Positions 8,046 to 17,689 of a stretch of 64,000 nt of DNA are shown here, in pieces. The DNA comes from Agrilactobacillus fermenti (GTDB lineage: Bacteria; Bacillota; Bacilli; Lactobacillales; Lactobacillaceae), in the NCBI RefSeq assembly GCF_021030645.1, contig NZ_JACGCJ010000005.1, positions 1-64,000 on the forward strand, written 5' to 3'. The stretch's first letter is position 1. Each line of letters starts with the position of its first letter. A program made the position numbers and the translations under genes. Below the pieces are notes generated by a model that was not told where the DNA came from, did no database searches, and saw only the letters and a program-made list of their open reading frames with translations.

Positions 8046-10427
8046 ATGGTAGATACAAAATCAAAAGTTGATTATTCTTCCCAAGAGTACTTTGACTTGA
8101 TGGACAAGTACTGGCGTGCAGCTAACTATATTTCAGTTGGTCAGTTGTATTTGAAAGATAACCCACTTCTCAGAAGACCTTTAAAAGATACAGATGTTAA
8201 AGTGCATCCAATTGGTCACTGGGGTACTATTTCTGGTCAGAACTTTATTTATACTCACTTAAACCGTGCCATTAAAAAATACGATTTGAACATGTTTTAT
8301 ATTGAAGGCCCAGGTCATGGTGGCCAAGTTATGGTTTCCAACTCGTACTTAGACGGTAGCTATTCCGAAATCTATCCAAGAATTACTCAAGACGAACAAG
8401 GTATGCAACGCTTGTTCAAACAATTCTCTTTCCCTGGTGGGGTTGCTTCTCATGCTGCGGCTGAGACACCTGGCTCTATCCATGAAGGTGGGGAATTAGG
8501 TTACTCCTTATCACACGCTGTTGGCGCAATCTTTGATAACCCTGATGTTATCGCTGTGCCTGTTATTGGTGATGGTGAATCTGAAACTGGGCCATTAGCT
8601 GGTTCATGGTTCTCAAATGTATTTATCAACCCAGTAACAGATGGGGCTGTGTTGCCAATCGTTGATATCAACGGTTTCAAGATTGCTAACCCAACAATTT
8701 TATCTCGTAAGAGTGACGAAGATTTACGTAAATATTATGAAGGCCTTGGCTGGGAACCAATTTTTGTTGAAGGTGACGATTCCAAGAAATTACACCCAGA
8801 AATGGCTAAAGCTGTTGATACAGCCGTTGAAAAGATCCGTGAAATTCAAGCTAAGGCTCGTCAAAAGTCTGCTGACGACGCTACAATGCCAGTTTGGCCA
8901 ATGATTGTCTTACGGACACCTAAAGGCTGGACTGGTCCTAAGAGTTGGGACGGCGAACCAATTGAAGATTCATTCCGTGCCCATCAGATTCCAATTCCAG
9001 TTGACCAAAATGATATGGAACATGCCGATTCCTTAGAAAAATGGTTGAAGTCATACGGTCCAGATAAATTGTTTGACGAAAATGGTAAATTATTACCAGA
9101 ATTACGTGCTACAGCACCAGACGGCGATCAACGGATGGCTGCTAATCCAATCACAAATGGTGGGATCGAACCAAAACAATTGAACTTACCAGATTGGCGC
9201 GATTATGCTCTGGATAACACGAAGCATGGTGAGAACGTAGCCCAAGATATGGTTGAATTGGGTAAATTCTATCGTGATGTGATCAAGAACAATCCAGACA
9301 ACTTCCGTATTTTTGGCCCAGATGAAACTGTATCTAACCGTTTACAAGAAGTCTTTGAAGTTACAGAACGTCAATGGATGGAACAAATTCGTCCTGGCAA
9401 TGATCAATGGATGGATGCTTCTGGTCGTGTCATTGATTCACAACTTTCTGAACATCAAGATGAAGGTTGGCTTGAAGGTTATACTTTGACTGGTCGTCAT
9501 GGTATCTTTGCAAGTTACGAAGCCTTCTTACGCGTCGTTGACTCTATGTTGACACAACACTTCAAGTGGATTCGTAAGGCTGACGAATTAGAATGGCGTA
9601 ACAAGTATCCTTCATTGAATGTCATTTCTGCTTCTACATCCTTCCAACAAGATCATAATGGGTATACCCATCAAGATCCAGGTGTCCTAACGCATTTAGC
9701 TGAAAAGAAACCGAAGTATATTCGTGAATACTTGCCAGCTGATGCAAATACCTTACTTGCTGTTATGCATAAAGCATTGAATATGAAGCAAACCTTGAAC
9801 TTAACGGTTACTTCAAAACATCCACGGCCACAATTCTACACAGTTCAAGAAGCTGAACAGTTAGTAGATAATGGTTTGAAGGTTATTGATTGGGCAAGCA
9901 CGACACACGGTGAAGAACCTGACGTTGTTATTGCTGCTGCTGGTACAGAACCAAACTTAGAAAGTTTAGCTGCTATCAGTATTTTGCACAAACAATTCCC
10001 TGATTTGAAGATTCGTTTCATCAACGTTGTTGATTTGTTGAAGTTACGTCATCCTTCTGAAGACCCTCGTGGTTTAACAGATGAAGAGTTTGATAATTAC
10101 TTTACAACTGACAAGCCAGTCATCTTTGCATTCCACGGTTATGAAGATTTAGTTCAAAGTATCTTCTTCCGTCGTCATAACCATAACTTATTCGTTCATG
10201 GTTATCGTGAAGATGGGGATATCACAACACCATTTGATATCCGTGTGATGAACGAACTAGATCGTTTCCACTTGTCTAAAGAGGTCGCAACTCAAGTATT
10301 CGGCACAAAAGCTGCTGAATTCAACTCACAAATGGACGATATTTTACAAAAACATCACGATTACATTCGTGCTGAAGGTACCGATTTACCAGAAGTTAAC
10401 GACTGGAAATGGGAACCATTGAACTAA
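8046..10427 (+). CDS. xpkA: Xylulose-5-phosphate/fructose-6-phosphate phosphoketolase
   Basis: 793 aa, full length for the family. A thiamine-diphosphate enzyme that splits xylulose-5-P (and often fructose-6-P) with phosphate into acetyl phosphate and glyceraldehyde-3-P (or erythrose-4-P), the key step of heterofermentative and pentose catabolism in lactobacilli. Visible signatures are [15 protein letters not shown] near the N-terminus, PGHGG, the TPP-binding stretch [14 protein letters not shown] (about residue 180), TPKGWTGP and [11 protein letters not shown]. The start ATG follows AGGAGG. Codon choice is noticeably uniform compared with its neighbours, as expected for a highly expressed glycolytic gene. 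It has its own promoter, an operator-like palindrome and a strong terminator. Confidence 0.97.
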   Translation: MVDTKSKVDYSSQEYFDLMDKYWRAANYISVGQLYLKDNPLLRRPLKDTDVKVHPIGHWGTISGQNFIYTHLNRAIKKYDLNMFYIEGPGHGGQVMVSNSYLDGSYSEIYPRITQDEQGMQRLFKQFSFPGGVASHAAAETPGSIHEGGELGYSLSHAVGAIFDNPDVIAVPVIGDGESETGPLAGSWFSNVFINPVTDGAVLPIVDINGFKIANPTILSRKSDEDLRKYYEGLGWEPIFVEGDDSKKLHPEMAKAVDTAVEKIREIQAKARQKSADDATMPVWPMIVLRTPKGWTGPKSWDGEPIEDSFRAHQIPIPVDQNDMEHADSLEKWLKSYGPDKLFDENGKLLPELRATAPDGDQRMAANPITNGGIEPKQLNLPDWRDYALDNTKHGENVAQDMVELGKFYRDVIKNNPDNFRIFGPDETVSNRLQEVFEVTERQWMEQIRPGNDQWMDASGRVIDSQLSEHQDEGWLEGYTLTGRHGIFASYEAFLRVVDSMLTQHFKWIRKADELEWRNKYPSLNVISASTSFQQDHNGYTHQDPGVLTHLAEKKPKYIREYLPADANTLLAVMHKALNMKQTLNLTVTSKHPRPQFYTVQEAEQLVDNGLKVIDWASTTHGEEPDVVIAAAGTEPNLESLAAISILHKQFPDLKIRFINVVDLLKLRHPSEDPRGLTDEEFDNYFTTDKPVIFAFHGYEDLVQSIFFRRHNHNLFVHGYREDGDITTPFDIRVMNELDRFHLSKEVATQVFGTKAAEFNSQMDDILQKHHDYIRAEGTDLPEVNDWKWEPLN

Positions 10428-10481
10428 AAATATAATTACTGAACAAGTAAATCATCTCAAAGTCGCATAGTTGATCATCTC

Positions 10482-10534
10482 AAAAGAGTCACACTAGACC
10501 ATAAGTCGCAATGGTTTAGCGTGACTCTTTTTTT
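10482..10534. terminator. Terminator between xpkA and the fucose aldolase gene
   Basis: Long stem AAAAGAGTCACACTAGACCAT against ATGGTTTAGCGTGACTCTTTTTTT with a short loop. The T run serves the plus strand, and the convergent aldolase transcript meets T4 on the other side. Confidence 0.85.
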
Positions 10535-10548
10535 GTTAGCAATAAATT

Positions 10549-11343
10549 TTATTTGCCCAAGGTTATATCTGGAATCATTTCTTTCTCTGGACGCTGGATC
10601 TTTTCAGGAAATGGTTGTGCTTGACTCTTCAGGGGTTCTTCTGGTAGAGGAATTGGGAAAATATCTTGGGGCGGTAGAGGTTTATCAGCATCTTGACCGC
10701 AAGATTTAAAAGTATCTAGGAGACCAAGTTTAATAAAGATAGCTTGCTGATAAGCAATCCGCGCGTTCCACTCTAGTGTTTCCATGATACGAGCAGCAAT
10801 ATGCAGACTTGTTGCGGTGATTAAGATACCGTGGCTGTTCAGTAAGAAGACGTTCTCCATGGCTTTATCACCGATTTTTTCTAGATTATCGCGAACAATA
10901 TCTGCCAATGCTTTAGAAGTTGCTGGTGCATAAGGTAATACACGGATCTGACCCAATTCACGCGTGGCTTCAGTAACGTTGGGCATATCTAGCCCGGAGG
11001 TTGCCCAAAACATAGATTCTTTGGCATGGGAATGGTAAACACAGCGTATCCCTGGGTGCGTATTATAAGCTTCAAAGTGCATATTGATTTCGCGAGTGAT
11101 ATCACCCACACCATCGACTTTTTCGCGTGTTTGGGCATCTACGACTAAGATTTGAGCTGGATCTAATTCGGCGTAATAAGTTTCCGACATAAAAGTTGGC
11201 GTGATCAAAATATAAGTTCGGCCATCTTGCCCTAACACTTTAATGGACATGTTGCCACCAGCAATATTGGTGTCTAGTCGATCAAACGTCTTTTGGACGG
11301 TGTGCGCTAAATCCTTGCGCTCTGCATAAAACATCATTTCCAT
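10549..11343 (-). CDS. fucA: Class II aldolase, L-fuculose/rhamnulose-1-phosphate type
   Basis: 264 aa. Zn-dependent class II aldolase/adducin fold that cleaves L-fuculose-1-P (or rhamnulose-1-P) to dihydroxyacetone phosphate and L-lactaldehyde. Evidence: GGNMSIK in the phosphate-binding region, the metal ligands in CVYHSHAKES and a later His in LLNSHGILI. It stands divergent from the DeoR regulator of the fucose cluster, which argues for fuculose-1-P as substrate. GAGG precedes the ATG at 8 nt. The proline- and glutamate-rich tail after residue 215 is unusual and probably flexible. No lactaldehyde reductase gene lies nearby. Confidence 0.8.
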   Translation of the reverse strand: MEMMFYAERKDLAHTVQKTFDRLDTNIAGGNMSIKVLGQDGRTYILITPTFMSETYYAELDPAQILVVDAQTREKVDGVGDITREINMHFEAYNTHPGIRCVYHSHAKESMFWATSGLDMPNVTEATRELGQIRVLPYAPATSKALADIVRDNLEKIGDKAMENVFLLNSHGILITATSLHIAARIMETLEWNARIAYQQAIFIKLGLLDTFKSCGQDADKPLPPQDIFPIPLPEEPLKSQAQPFPEKIQRPEKEMIPDITLGK

Positions 11344-11461
11344 ATGAAAAACCTCACTTTATAGATATACTTAATTTATGGCTTCAGTATAAAGCTTAAA
11401 AATGTAAGGGTTAACATTATCAGTTACTTTTGGGTTAAGTCCAGTTCAAATGGTAAATGGT

Positions 11462-11501
11462 GTTCATGTTTATTCATAAAAGTTCATAAAGTGAGCAAGC
11501 C
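11462..11501. promoter_or_regulatory. Phased RTTCAT repeats in the fucose regulator/aldolase divergent promoter
   Basis: Three RTTCAT hexamers start at 11462, 11472 and 11482, exactly 10 bp apart, so all face the same side of the helix. Related GTTCAT/GTTCAA copies recur before fucI. This is a likely DeoR-type operator. Confidence 0.5.
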
Positions 11502-11524
11502 GTATCGGTTGGGGGTAAAAAAGT

Positions 11525-12280
11525 ATGTATAAAAATGATCGGTTAAATTTGATTTTAGAAGTATTGGGTCGCCGCAAAAAGATGTCAGTTAAAGAACTCC
11601 AAAGTATAACTTATGCGAGTACGTCAACCTTGCGTAGGGACATCATAACTTTAGAAAATGATCATAAAATCATTCGTAAATATGGTCAGGTTGAGTTAGT
11701 GAAATCTAAAAATATTGAGTTCCCCTATCTATTTCGAAAACAGGAAAATGAGCAGGCAAAAAAGCAGATTGCTGATTTAGCGGTGGATTTTGTCGGCGAT
11801 AATATGGCGCTGTTTTTGGATTCGAGTACAACAGTAACCCAAATGATTCCATTTCTAGCGAAATATAAACACTTAATTGTAATTACAAATGGGATTTATG
11901 ATGCCATTCAGCTTAATAATATGCCAAATATTAAGACGATGGTTACGAGTGGCCGCTTGGAACCAGGATCGGGCTCAATTTTGGGTAATGTTGCGGTGGA
12001 ATATTTGAATAACTTTCGCGCCGATTTGTGTTTTATCTCATGCAGTAGTGTCGATAATCAGAGTATTTATATGTCTAACGAAGAGCAGGCAAGTGTTAAA
12101 CGGCGCATGCAAGAATCATCCAAACAAACGATTTTATTGTGTGATGCCAGTAAAATTGGACGCACTGATTATTTCAGATTAAATGATTTTTCAACAATTA
12201 GTGCTTTTGTAACTGATGCTAAACCTGACCAATCGTTGATCACGTCGCTGGCAGAAAGTGACGTAGAATTGGTCTACTAA
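11525..12280 (+). CDS. DeoR-family transcriptional regulator of the fucose cluster
   Basis: 251 aa. DeoR-type HTH (residues 1-58, LEVLGRRKKMSVKELQSITYASTSTLRRDI) plus a C-terminal DeoRC sugar-phosphate sensor domain (about 75-235, FLDSSTTV, VITNG, DASKIGR). DeoR proteins of this type usually repress sugar operons and release DNA on binding a phosphorylated intermediate, here perhaps fuculose-1-P. It lies between the divergent aldolase and fucI. The ribosome site is weak (GGGGGTAAAAAAGT). Confidence 0.85.
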   Translation: MYKNDRLNLILEVLGRRKKMSVKELQSITYASTSTLRRDIITLENDHKIIRKYGQVELVKSKNIEFPYLFRKQENEQAKKQIADLAVDFVGDNMALFLDSSTTVTQMIPFLAKYKHLIVITNGIYDAIQLNNMPNIKTMVTSGRLEPGSGSILGNVAVEYLNNFRADLCFISCSSVDNQSIYMSNEEQASVKRRMQESSKQTILLCDASKIGRTDYFRLNDFSTISAFVTDAKPDQSLITSLAESDVELVY

Positions 12281-12289
12281 TTTTCAAAA

Positions 12290-12330
12290 ATGAACGATTG
12301 TTCATAAAAAAAGTGGGCTTTGTTCAAAAA
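12290..12330. promoter_or_regulatory. Inverted and direct repeats upstream of fucI
   Basis: Perfect inverted repeat ATGAAC-GATT-GTTCAT (12290-12305), followed by another GTTCA (12322) 22 bp downstream of the first GTTCAT. The hexamer matches the phased repeats before the regulator gene, so this is a candidate second operator for the same DeoR protein. Confidence 0.45.
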
Positions 12331-12354
12331 AGCGAGAAGCCATTTATTTTCAAG

Positions 12355-12368
12355 TGAAAACGCTTAAT
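12355..12368. promoter_or_regulatory. cre-like catabolite control site
   Basis: TGAAAACGCTTAAT matches the first 11 positions of the CcpA cre consensus (TGWAANCGNTNWCA) but lacks the final CA. It lies 86 nt before the fucI start, so carbon catabolite repression of the operon is likely. Confidence 0.45.
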
Positions 12369-12453
12369 ATAATATCCGTGAAGTAATTATTAAGTTGCTA
12401 TAACTACTTACTAATTACTCGGAAAATATTTTAGTTTTTAAGGAGGATGTAAC

Positions 12454-14241
12454 ATGTTAGATGTCAAATTTCCTAAAATTGGTATTCGTCCAACGATCGA
12501 TGGTCGGCGTAAGGGTGTACGGGAATCACTAGAAGCACAAACAATGAATATGGCAAAATCAGTTGCTGAATTGATCCACAAAACATTGAAATATCCTGAT
12601 GGGTCACCAGTTGAAACAGTCATTGCCGATACAACGATTGGTGGCGTTCATGAAGCAGCGATGGCTAAAGAGAAGTTCGATCGTGAAGGCATCTGTGGCA
12701 CGATCACAGTTACCCCTTGCTGGTGTTATGGCACGGAAACAATGGATATGTCTAAGGACTTGCCACATGCCATTTGGGGATTTAATGGGACTGAACGCCC
12801 AGGAGCTGTTTACTTAGCAGCAGTTTTGGCAGCGCATATACAAAAAGGTATTCCAGCTTTTGGTATTTATGGTCATGATGTACAAGACGCTGATGACACT
12901 TCTATTCCTGCTGATGTTAAAGAAAAGCTGATCCGTTATGCGAAAGGCGCTTTGGCAACTGGTTTGATGCGCAATAAAGCTTATCTTTCTATCGGTAGTG
13001 TGGCCATGGGTATTGGAGGCTCAACAGTTGATCCTGACTTCTTCCAAGACTTCTTAGGCATGCGCAATGAATATGTGGATATGAGTGAAATTGTGCGCCG
13101 TTGGGATGAAGGTATTTATGATAAAGAAGAATTCAAAAAAGCGTTAGCTTGGGCTAAGGAGAACATGAAGATCGGTCCCGATATTTATAACAATAGCAAA
13201 CCAATTCAATTTGATGATGCAGCTAAAGCAGCGCAATTTGAAGACTGCATCAAAATGATCATGATTGCCCGCGATTTGATGGAAGGCAACGAAAAATTAG
13301 CCGATGCTGGATTCAAAGAAGAAGCAGAGGGACACTTTGCAATTGCCGCCGGATTCCAAGGACAGCGACAGTGGACGGACCATTTCCCTAATGGCGATGT
13401 TATGGAAGCTATGTTGAATTCACAATTCGATTGGAATGGCAAACGTGCCCCCCACATATTTGCAACTGAAAATGATAGTCTAAATGGTGTTTCCATGTTG
13501 TTTAATTACTTATTAACAAATACCCCTCAAATTTTTGCCGATGTTCGGACTTATTGGAGCCCTGAAGCGGTAGAACGGGTTACTGGCACAAAATTAACTG
13601 GGTTAGCTGAAAATGGCTTTTTACATCTAAGTAATTCTGGCGCCCAAACACTGGATGCAACCGGTGCGGAGAAAATTGACGGGCAGCCAGCAATGAAGCC
13701 TTTCTGGGAGCTAACGGATGCAGAAGTACAAGCTAATCTTGATCAAACCGATTGGATTCCAGCAAATGTTGAATACTTCCGTGGTGGTGGTTTCTCAAGT
13801 CATTATTTGACCAAAGGTGGACCTAAGGGCATGCCAGTTACCATGACACGGATCAATTTGGTAAAGGGTGTTGGGCCAGTCCTGCAACTCGCAGAAGGCT
13901 ATGCAATCGATTTGCCTGATAATGTGTTTGATATCATCAATAAACGAACTGATCCAGGCTGGCCATCCACATTCTTTACGCCAATTTTAACGGGTCACGG
14001 AGCTTTCAAATCCGTCTATGACGTGATGAACAATTGGGGTGCTAATCACGGTGCGATTTCTTATGGACATATTGGGGCTGATTTAATTACTTTGGCATCA
14101 ATCTTGCGAATCCCAGTGAATATGCATAATGTACCAGAAGATAAGATTTTCCGGCCACGTGCTTGGGCTTCAATCGGGACTGAAAATCTGGAGGCCGCTG
14201 ACTTTAACGCTTGTAAGAATTTTGGCCCACTATACAAATAG
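12454..14241 (+). CDS. fucI: L-fucose isomerase
   Basis: 595 aa, the expected length. Converts L-fucose to L-fuculose (also D-arabinose to D-ribulose) with Mn2+. Recognised by the N-terminal [21 protein letters not shown], the conserved [24 protein letters not shown] and [14 protein letters not shown], and the C-terminal [16 protein letters not shown]-like metal/substrate region. AAGGAGG lies 8 nt before the ATG. First gene of the plus-strand fucose operon fucI-kinase-transporter-fucU. Confidence 0.95.
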   Translation: MLDVKFPKIGIRPTIDGRRKGVRESLEAQTMNMAKSVAELIHKTLKYPDGSPVETVIADTTIGGVHEAAMAKEKFDREGICGTITVTPCWCYGTETMDMSKDLPHAIWGFNGTERPGAVYLAAVLAAHIQKGIPAFGIYGHDVQDADDTSIPADVKEKLIRYAKGALATGLMRNKAYLSIGSVAMGIGGSTVDPDFFQDFLGMRNEYVDMSEIVRRWDEGIYDKEEFKKALAWAKENMKIGPDIYNNSKPIQFDDAAKAAQFEDCIKMIMIARDLMEGNEKLADAGFKEEAEGHFAIAAGFQGQRQWTDHFPNGDVMEAMLNSQFDWNGKRAPHIFATENDSLNGVSMLFNYLLTNTPQIFADVRTYWSPEAVERVTGTKLTGLAENGFLHLSNSGAQTLDATGAEKIDGQPAMKPFWELTDAEVQANLDQTDWIPANVEYFRGGGFSSHYLTKGGPKGMPVTMTRINLVKGVGPVLQLAEGYAIDLPDNVFDIINKRTDPGWPSTFFTPILTGHGAFKSVYDVMNNWGANHGAISYGHIGADLITLASILRIPVNMHNVPEDKIFRPRAWASIGTENLEAADFNACKNFGPLYK

Positions 14242-14265
14242 TTTTGGTAGAAAAGGTGTTAGAGC

Positions 14266-15765
14266 ATGAAACTAACAAATGCGATTGCTGTTGACTTGGG
14301 TGCCAGTTCTGGCCGTTTGATTTCTGGAACCTATGACGGTAACAAGATAGATTTGAAAGAGCAATTTCGGTTTTCAAATTTGCCAGTACAGGTCATCAAT
14401 GACTTACATTGGGACTACATGAAAATTTTTCAAGAAATAAAATATGGCTTAAACATGGCCAAACGTGATTTACCTTCAATTGATAGTATCAGTATTGATA
14501 CTTGGGGCGTTGATTACGGGCTGATCAATCGGCACGGGCAATTATTGTTTGCGCCGCATAGTTATCGCGATGCGCGAGTCGATGACTATGAAGCGTTACT
14601 ATATGACAAAATCAATAAGTTCGAGCTATTTCAATTGACGGGTAATCAGCCGGCAAAAATCAATACGGTTCTACAATTATTTGCGGACCTACAACTGAAT
14701 CCATTCCTAACAAATGAAATCAAACATATTTTGTTTATGCCCAATCTCATTGGCTACTTTTTAAGCGGCAAAGCTATCAATGAATTTACGATCAGTAGTA
14801 CCAGTGGTTTATTGGACGCAGTGAGTCGAAAGCTTTCTTCAGAAGTATTTGAAAGATTGGGATTTAAGCAAGAATGGTTCGCTGACTTAAATAAAGGTGG
14901 TAAAGTTTTAGGCCAATTATTACCACAAGTTAGTACAGAAATTAATTTAACAGATCTAGTCCAAGTTATTACCGGTGTTGGCCACGATACGGCTTCGGCA
15001 CTATTGGCTTTACCAGTTGCACCTGAAGATCGCGAAGATATTGCTTTTATTAGCAGTGGCACTTGGTCGATCATTGGGCAACAAACGGCTGAGCCAATCG
15101 TAACTAAGGCAGCGTTCGATGCTGGGTTAACCAATGAGGGTTGTTTTGATGGCAGTAACCGTTTGTTAGCCAATTTGACAGGTCTCTGGATCATTCAAGA
15201 ATTGCAACGCGAATGGTCATATAAAGGCGAATTAGTTGAATTTGGACAAATGGTTGAGGAAGCCTTAAATGAAACGGCCATTGGTAGCTATATCGATCCA
15301 AATAATGAAATTTTTGCAGCTCCAAATCAAATGGAAGAAAAGATCATGGCATATTTAAAGGCGACACAACAGAAGTTGCCAGAAAACCGCGGTCAATTGA
15401 TTTTATTGGTGTTGGAAAGTTTGGCATTTTCGTACAAACGAATTATTGAGGATCTTGCTAGAGTAACGGGGAAAGATGTTCCGGTTATCTATATGTTTGG
15501 GGGCGGCATTCAAAACAGTTTATTAGTTCAGTTAACTGCTGATTTTACTGAAAAAGAAGTCATTACTGGTCCCGTTGAAGCCAGCGTTATGGGCAATATT
15601 GTGTCACAATTGCAGGTGCAAAATTTACTATCGACTGCTGATACCAAGGATGTGATGGTACACTCATACACTGTTGATCGTATTGAACCAACCCATGTGC
15701 CTGATTTAAATGCTAAATTCAAAAAGTTTCAGAGTGTTCGACTACAACATAAGGTTGATTTCTAG
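14266..15765 (+). CDS. fucK: FGGY-family kinase, L-fuculokinase (RhaB-like)
   Basis: 499 aa sugar kinase that should phosphorylate L-fuculose to fuculose-1-P. The phosphate-1 motif is AVDLGASSGR, followed by DTWGVDYGL and a C-terminal MFGGGIQN nucleotide site. The ASSGR form of the first motif is typical of rhamnulokinases (RhaB) rather than the GATN form of E. coli FucK. The function here is therefore assigned from context, 24 nt after fucI. It ends 21 nt before the transporter start. Confidence 0.8.
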   Translation: MKLTNAIAVDLGASSGRLISGTYDGNKIDLKEQFRFSNLPVQVINDLHWDYMKIFQEIKYGLNMAKRDLPSIDSISIDTWGVDYGLINRHGQLLFAPHSYRDARVDDYEALLYDKINKFELFQLTGNQPAKINTVLQLFADLQLNPFLTNEIKHILFMPNLIGYFLSGKAINEFTISSTSGLLDAVSRKLSSEVFERLGFKQEWFADLNKGGKVLGQLLPQVSTEINLTDLVQVITGVGHDTASALLALPVAPEDREDIAFISSGTWSIIGQQTAEPIVTKAAFDAGLTNEGCFDGSNRLLANLTGLWIIQELQREWSYKGELVEFGQMVEEALNETAIGSYIDPNNEIFAAPNQMEEKIMAYLKATQQKLPENRGQLILLVLESLAFSYKRIIEDLARVTGKDVPVIYMFGGGIQNSLLVQLTADFTEKEVITGPVEASVMGNIVSQLQVQNLLSTADTKDVMVHSYTVDRIEPTHVPDLNAKFKKFQSVRLQHKVDF

Positions 15766-15786
15766 ACAGTGTTAGGAGGTAATGAG

Positions 15787-17163
15787 ATGGCTATAAATGC
15801 GAATCAATCAGAAATGCCAAATCAGAATGTGCCCGTAGAACCAAACCATGATTATAAAGTTAAACCAATTGTGTACCTGTTCGCAATATTGGGCGGTCTA
15901 GCCGGACTTTTGTATGGCTATGATTCTGGTGCAATATCGTTAGCACTACCCGGAGTTACCAGCTCATTTGGACTGAATGCCGCACAAAAGGGGTTAGTCG
16001 TTAGTTTCCTGCTATTTGGAGCCTTACCATCAATAGTTGTATTTACCGCACTAGAGAAAAAATTAGAGCGTCGTAATACGTTGATCATCGGTGGTATTAT
16101 CTTCATTGTTGGTAGTATTTTAAGTGCGGTCGCCACCGGCATGTATTATATGATGGCTGCTAGATTCATCTTAGGCATCGCTGCTGGCATTGCCAACATG
16201 TTTGGGCTAATCTATCTTTCAGAATTAGCACCAGCGAAAATCAGAGGTCTGATGTCATCTCTTTATCAGTTGAGTGTCAATATTGGTATTTTGGTGGCTT
16301 ATGCTATTGGGGCGGCTAACCAAGCACCGGGTATGTGGCGCTGGACTTTGGGAATCGGCGTGGTTCCAGCAGCAATTTTTACGATCGGTATGTTTTTAAG
16401 TCCACAAAGCCCCCGTTGGTTGATTCGCGATGGTAAATCGGAAAAGGCACGGAAAGTGCTGAACCGGGTGAGAAGTACTCAAGTAGAGATTGACCGTGAA
16501 GTTTCTGATATTGAACATAGTTTAAGTACACAAGAAGCCGGACTGCATGAATTATTTACAAGATTTCGACCAGTCTTATTGATGCTGATTATTTTGACGA
16601 TTTTTCAAGTATTTACGGGTATCAACGCGGCGGTTTATTATGCACCAGAGATCTTTCACAATTTAGGACTGGCACATGCGTCGATCATTGCTGACTTTGG
16701 GGTTGGCTCGGCTTTAGTCATTTCGACTTTTATCTCGCTTCCGTTTATCGATCGTCTAGGTCGGAAAAAACTATTAGAAATCAGCCTTGGCGGACAAGTC
16801 ATTCCAGCAATCACGTTATGTATTTGGTCTAATAATGCTGTGATTGCGGTTGCTTCGATCTTCGTGTATGTATTCATGTTTGGCTTTGGGCTGGGACCTG
16901 TATTTTGGTCATATGTTCCTGAGATTTTACCTTTAAAAGCTAGAGCTTTAGGCATGGGCGTGATCACTTTCACGCAATATCTACTTAACGCCGTCTTTTC
17001 ATTGATCTTCCCAATTTTACTTGAAGCAGTTGGTATCAATGTATTTTATTTCTTTGCAGCGCTATCCGCATTTGCAGTTTGGTACATTCATAAGTATGTC
17101 TTGGAAACAAAAGGTAAGAGTTTGGAAGAAATTGAGCATTATTGGGAAACAAAGAACGCGTAA
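15787..17163 (+). CDS. Sugar porter family MFS transporter (likely L-fucose uptake)
   Basis: 458 aa with 12 predicted membrane segments. Sugar-porter signatures are all present: GYDSGAISLALPG in TM1, RFILGIAAGIANM, PESPRWL-like PQSPRWLIRDG before the central loop, DRLGRKK in the second half and the C-terminal ETKGKSLEEIE. It belongs to the major sugar-proton symporter group and not to the FucP (FHS) family. L-fucose as substrate is inferred from the operon. Start at ATG 15787, preceded by AGGAGGT; an in-frame codon at 15769 would place that site inside the gene. Confidence 0.85.
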   Translation: MAINANQSEMPNQNVPVEPNHDYKVKPIVYLFAILGGLAGLLYGYDSGAISLALPGVTSSFGLNAAQKGLVVSFLLFGALPSIVVFTALEKKLERRNTLIIGGIIFIVGSILSAVATGMYYMMAARFILGIAAGIANMFGLIYLSELAPAKIRGLMSSLYQLSVNIGILVAYAIGAANQAPGMWRWTLGIGVVPAAIFTIGMFLSPQSPRWLIRDGKSEKARKVLNRVRSTQVEIDREVSDIEHSLSTQEAGLHELFTRFRPVLLMLIILTIFQVFTGINAAVYYAPEIFHNLGLAHASIIADFGVGSALVISTFISLPFIDRLGRKKLLEISLGGQVIPAITLCIWSNNAVIAVASIFVYVFMFGFGLGPVFWSYVPEILPLKARALGMGVITFTQYLLNAVFSLIFPILLEAVGINVFYFFAALSAFAVWYIHKYVLETKGKSLEEIEHYWETKNA

Positions 17164-17180
17164 AGAGGGGGCAAACTTAA

Positions 17181-17618
17181 ATGTTAAAAAAGATACCTAA
17201 GCGTCTGTCACCTGAATTAGTGAAAACATTAATGGAAATGGGACATGGCGATGAGATTCTTTTGGCAGATGCCAACTATCCAGCTGCGACCAATAATAAG
17301 CGTGTGTTGCGTACAGATGGTATCTTAATGCCTGAACTATTAAAAGATATTCTAGAGTTATTGCCGTTAGACACTTATTCTGATTATCAAGCTTGTTTGA
17401 TGGCCGTTGTTCCAGGTGATCAGGCAGTACCTAATGGGCGCCCGCCAATTTGGGATAATTATGAGAGCGCTATTAAGGCGGCCTTTCCAGATTACAAACT
17501 GAAGCTGATTGAACGACAAGCATTTTATCAGTATTCACATGATTGTTTTGCAATTGTTCAAACTGGTGAAACAGCGCTATATGGTAACTTGATTTTGAAG
17601 AAAGGCGTTGTGCAATAA
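17181..17618 (+). CDS. fucU: L-fucose mutarotase
   Basis: 145 aa RbsD/FucU-family protein that interconverts alpha- and beta-L-fucose anomers to feed the isomerase. The diagnostic N-terminal region LSPELVKTLMEMGHGDEILLADANYPA contains the conserved His of MGHGDE. AGAGGGGG lies upstream. It is the last gene of the fucose operon, 17 nt after the transporter. Confidence 0.9.
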   Translation: MLKKIPKRLSPELVKTLMEMGHGDEILLADANYPAATNNKRVLRTDGILMPELLKDILELLPLDTYSDYQACLMAVVPGDQAVPNGRPPIWDNYESAIKAAFPDYKLKLIERQAFYQYSHDCFAIVQTGETALYGNLILKKGVVQ

Positions 17619-17628
17619 TACGGCAATC

Positions 17629-17679
17629 AAAAACGTTTAGCCAACCTTGGTGGATCTAAGGCAGCTAAACGTTTTTTTA
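17629..17679 (+). terminator. Terminator of the fucose operon
   Basis: Stem AAAAACGTTTAGC / GCTAAACGTTTTTTT with a 21-nt loop. Confidence 0.85.
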
Positions 17680-17689
17680 TTTAAAAATT

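Noticed and set aside
17181-17618. FucU with Asn where E. coli has His (DANYPA versus DAHFPA) as possible loss of function
   Set aside because: The DAN form is common in FucU/RbsD proteins as far as I recall, and the main catalytic His region MGHGDE is intact.
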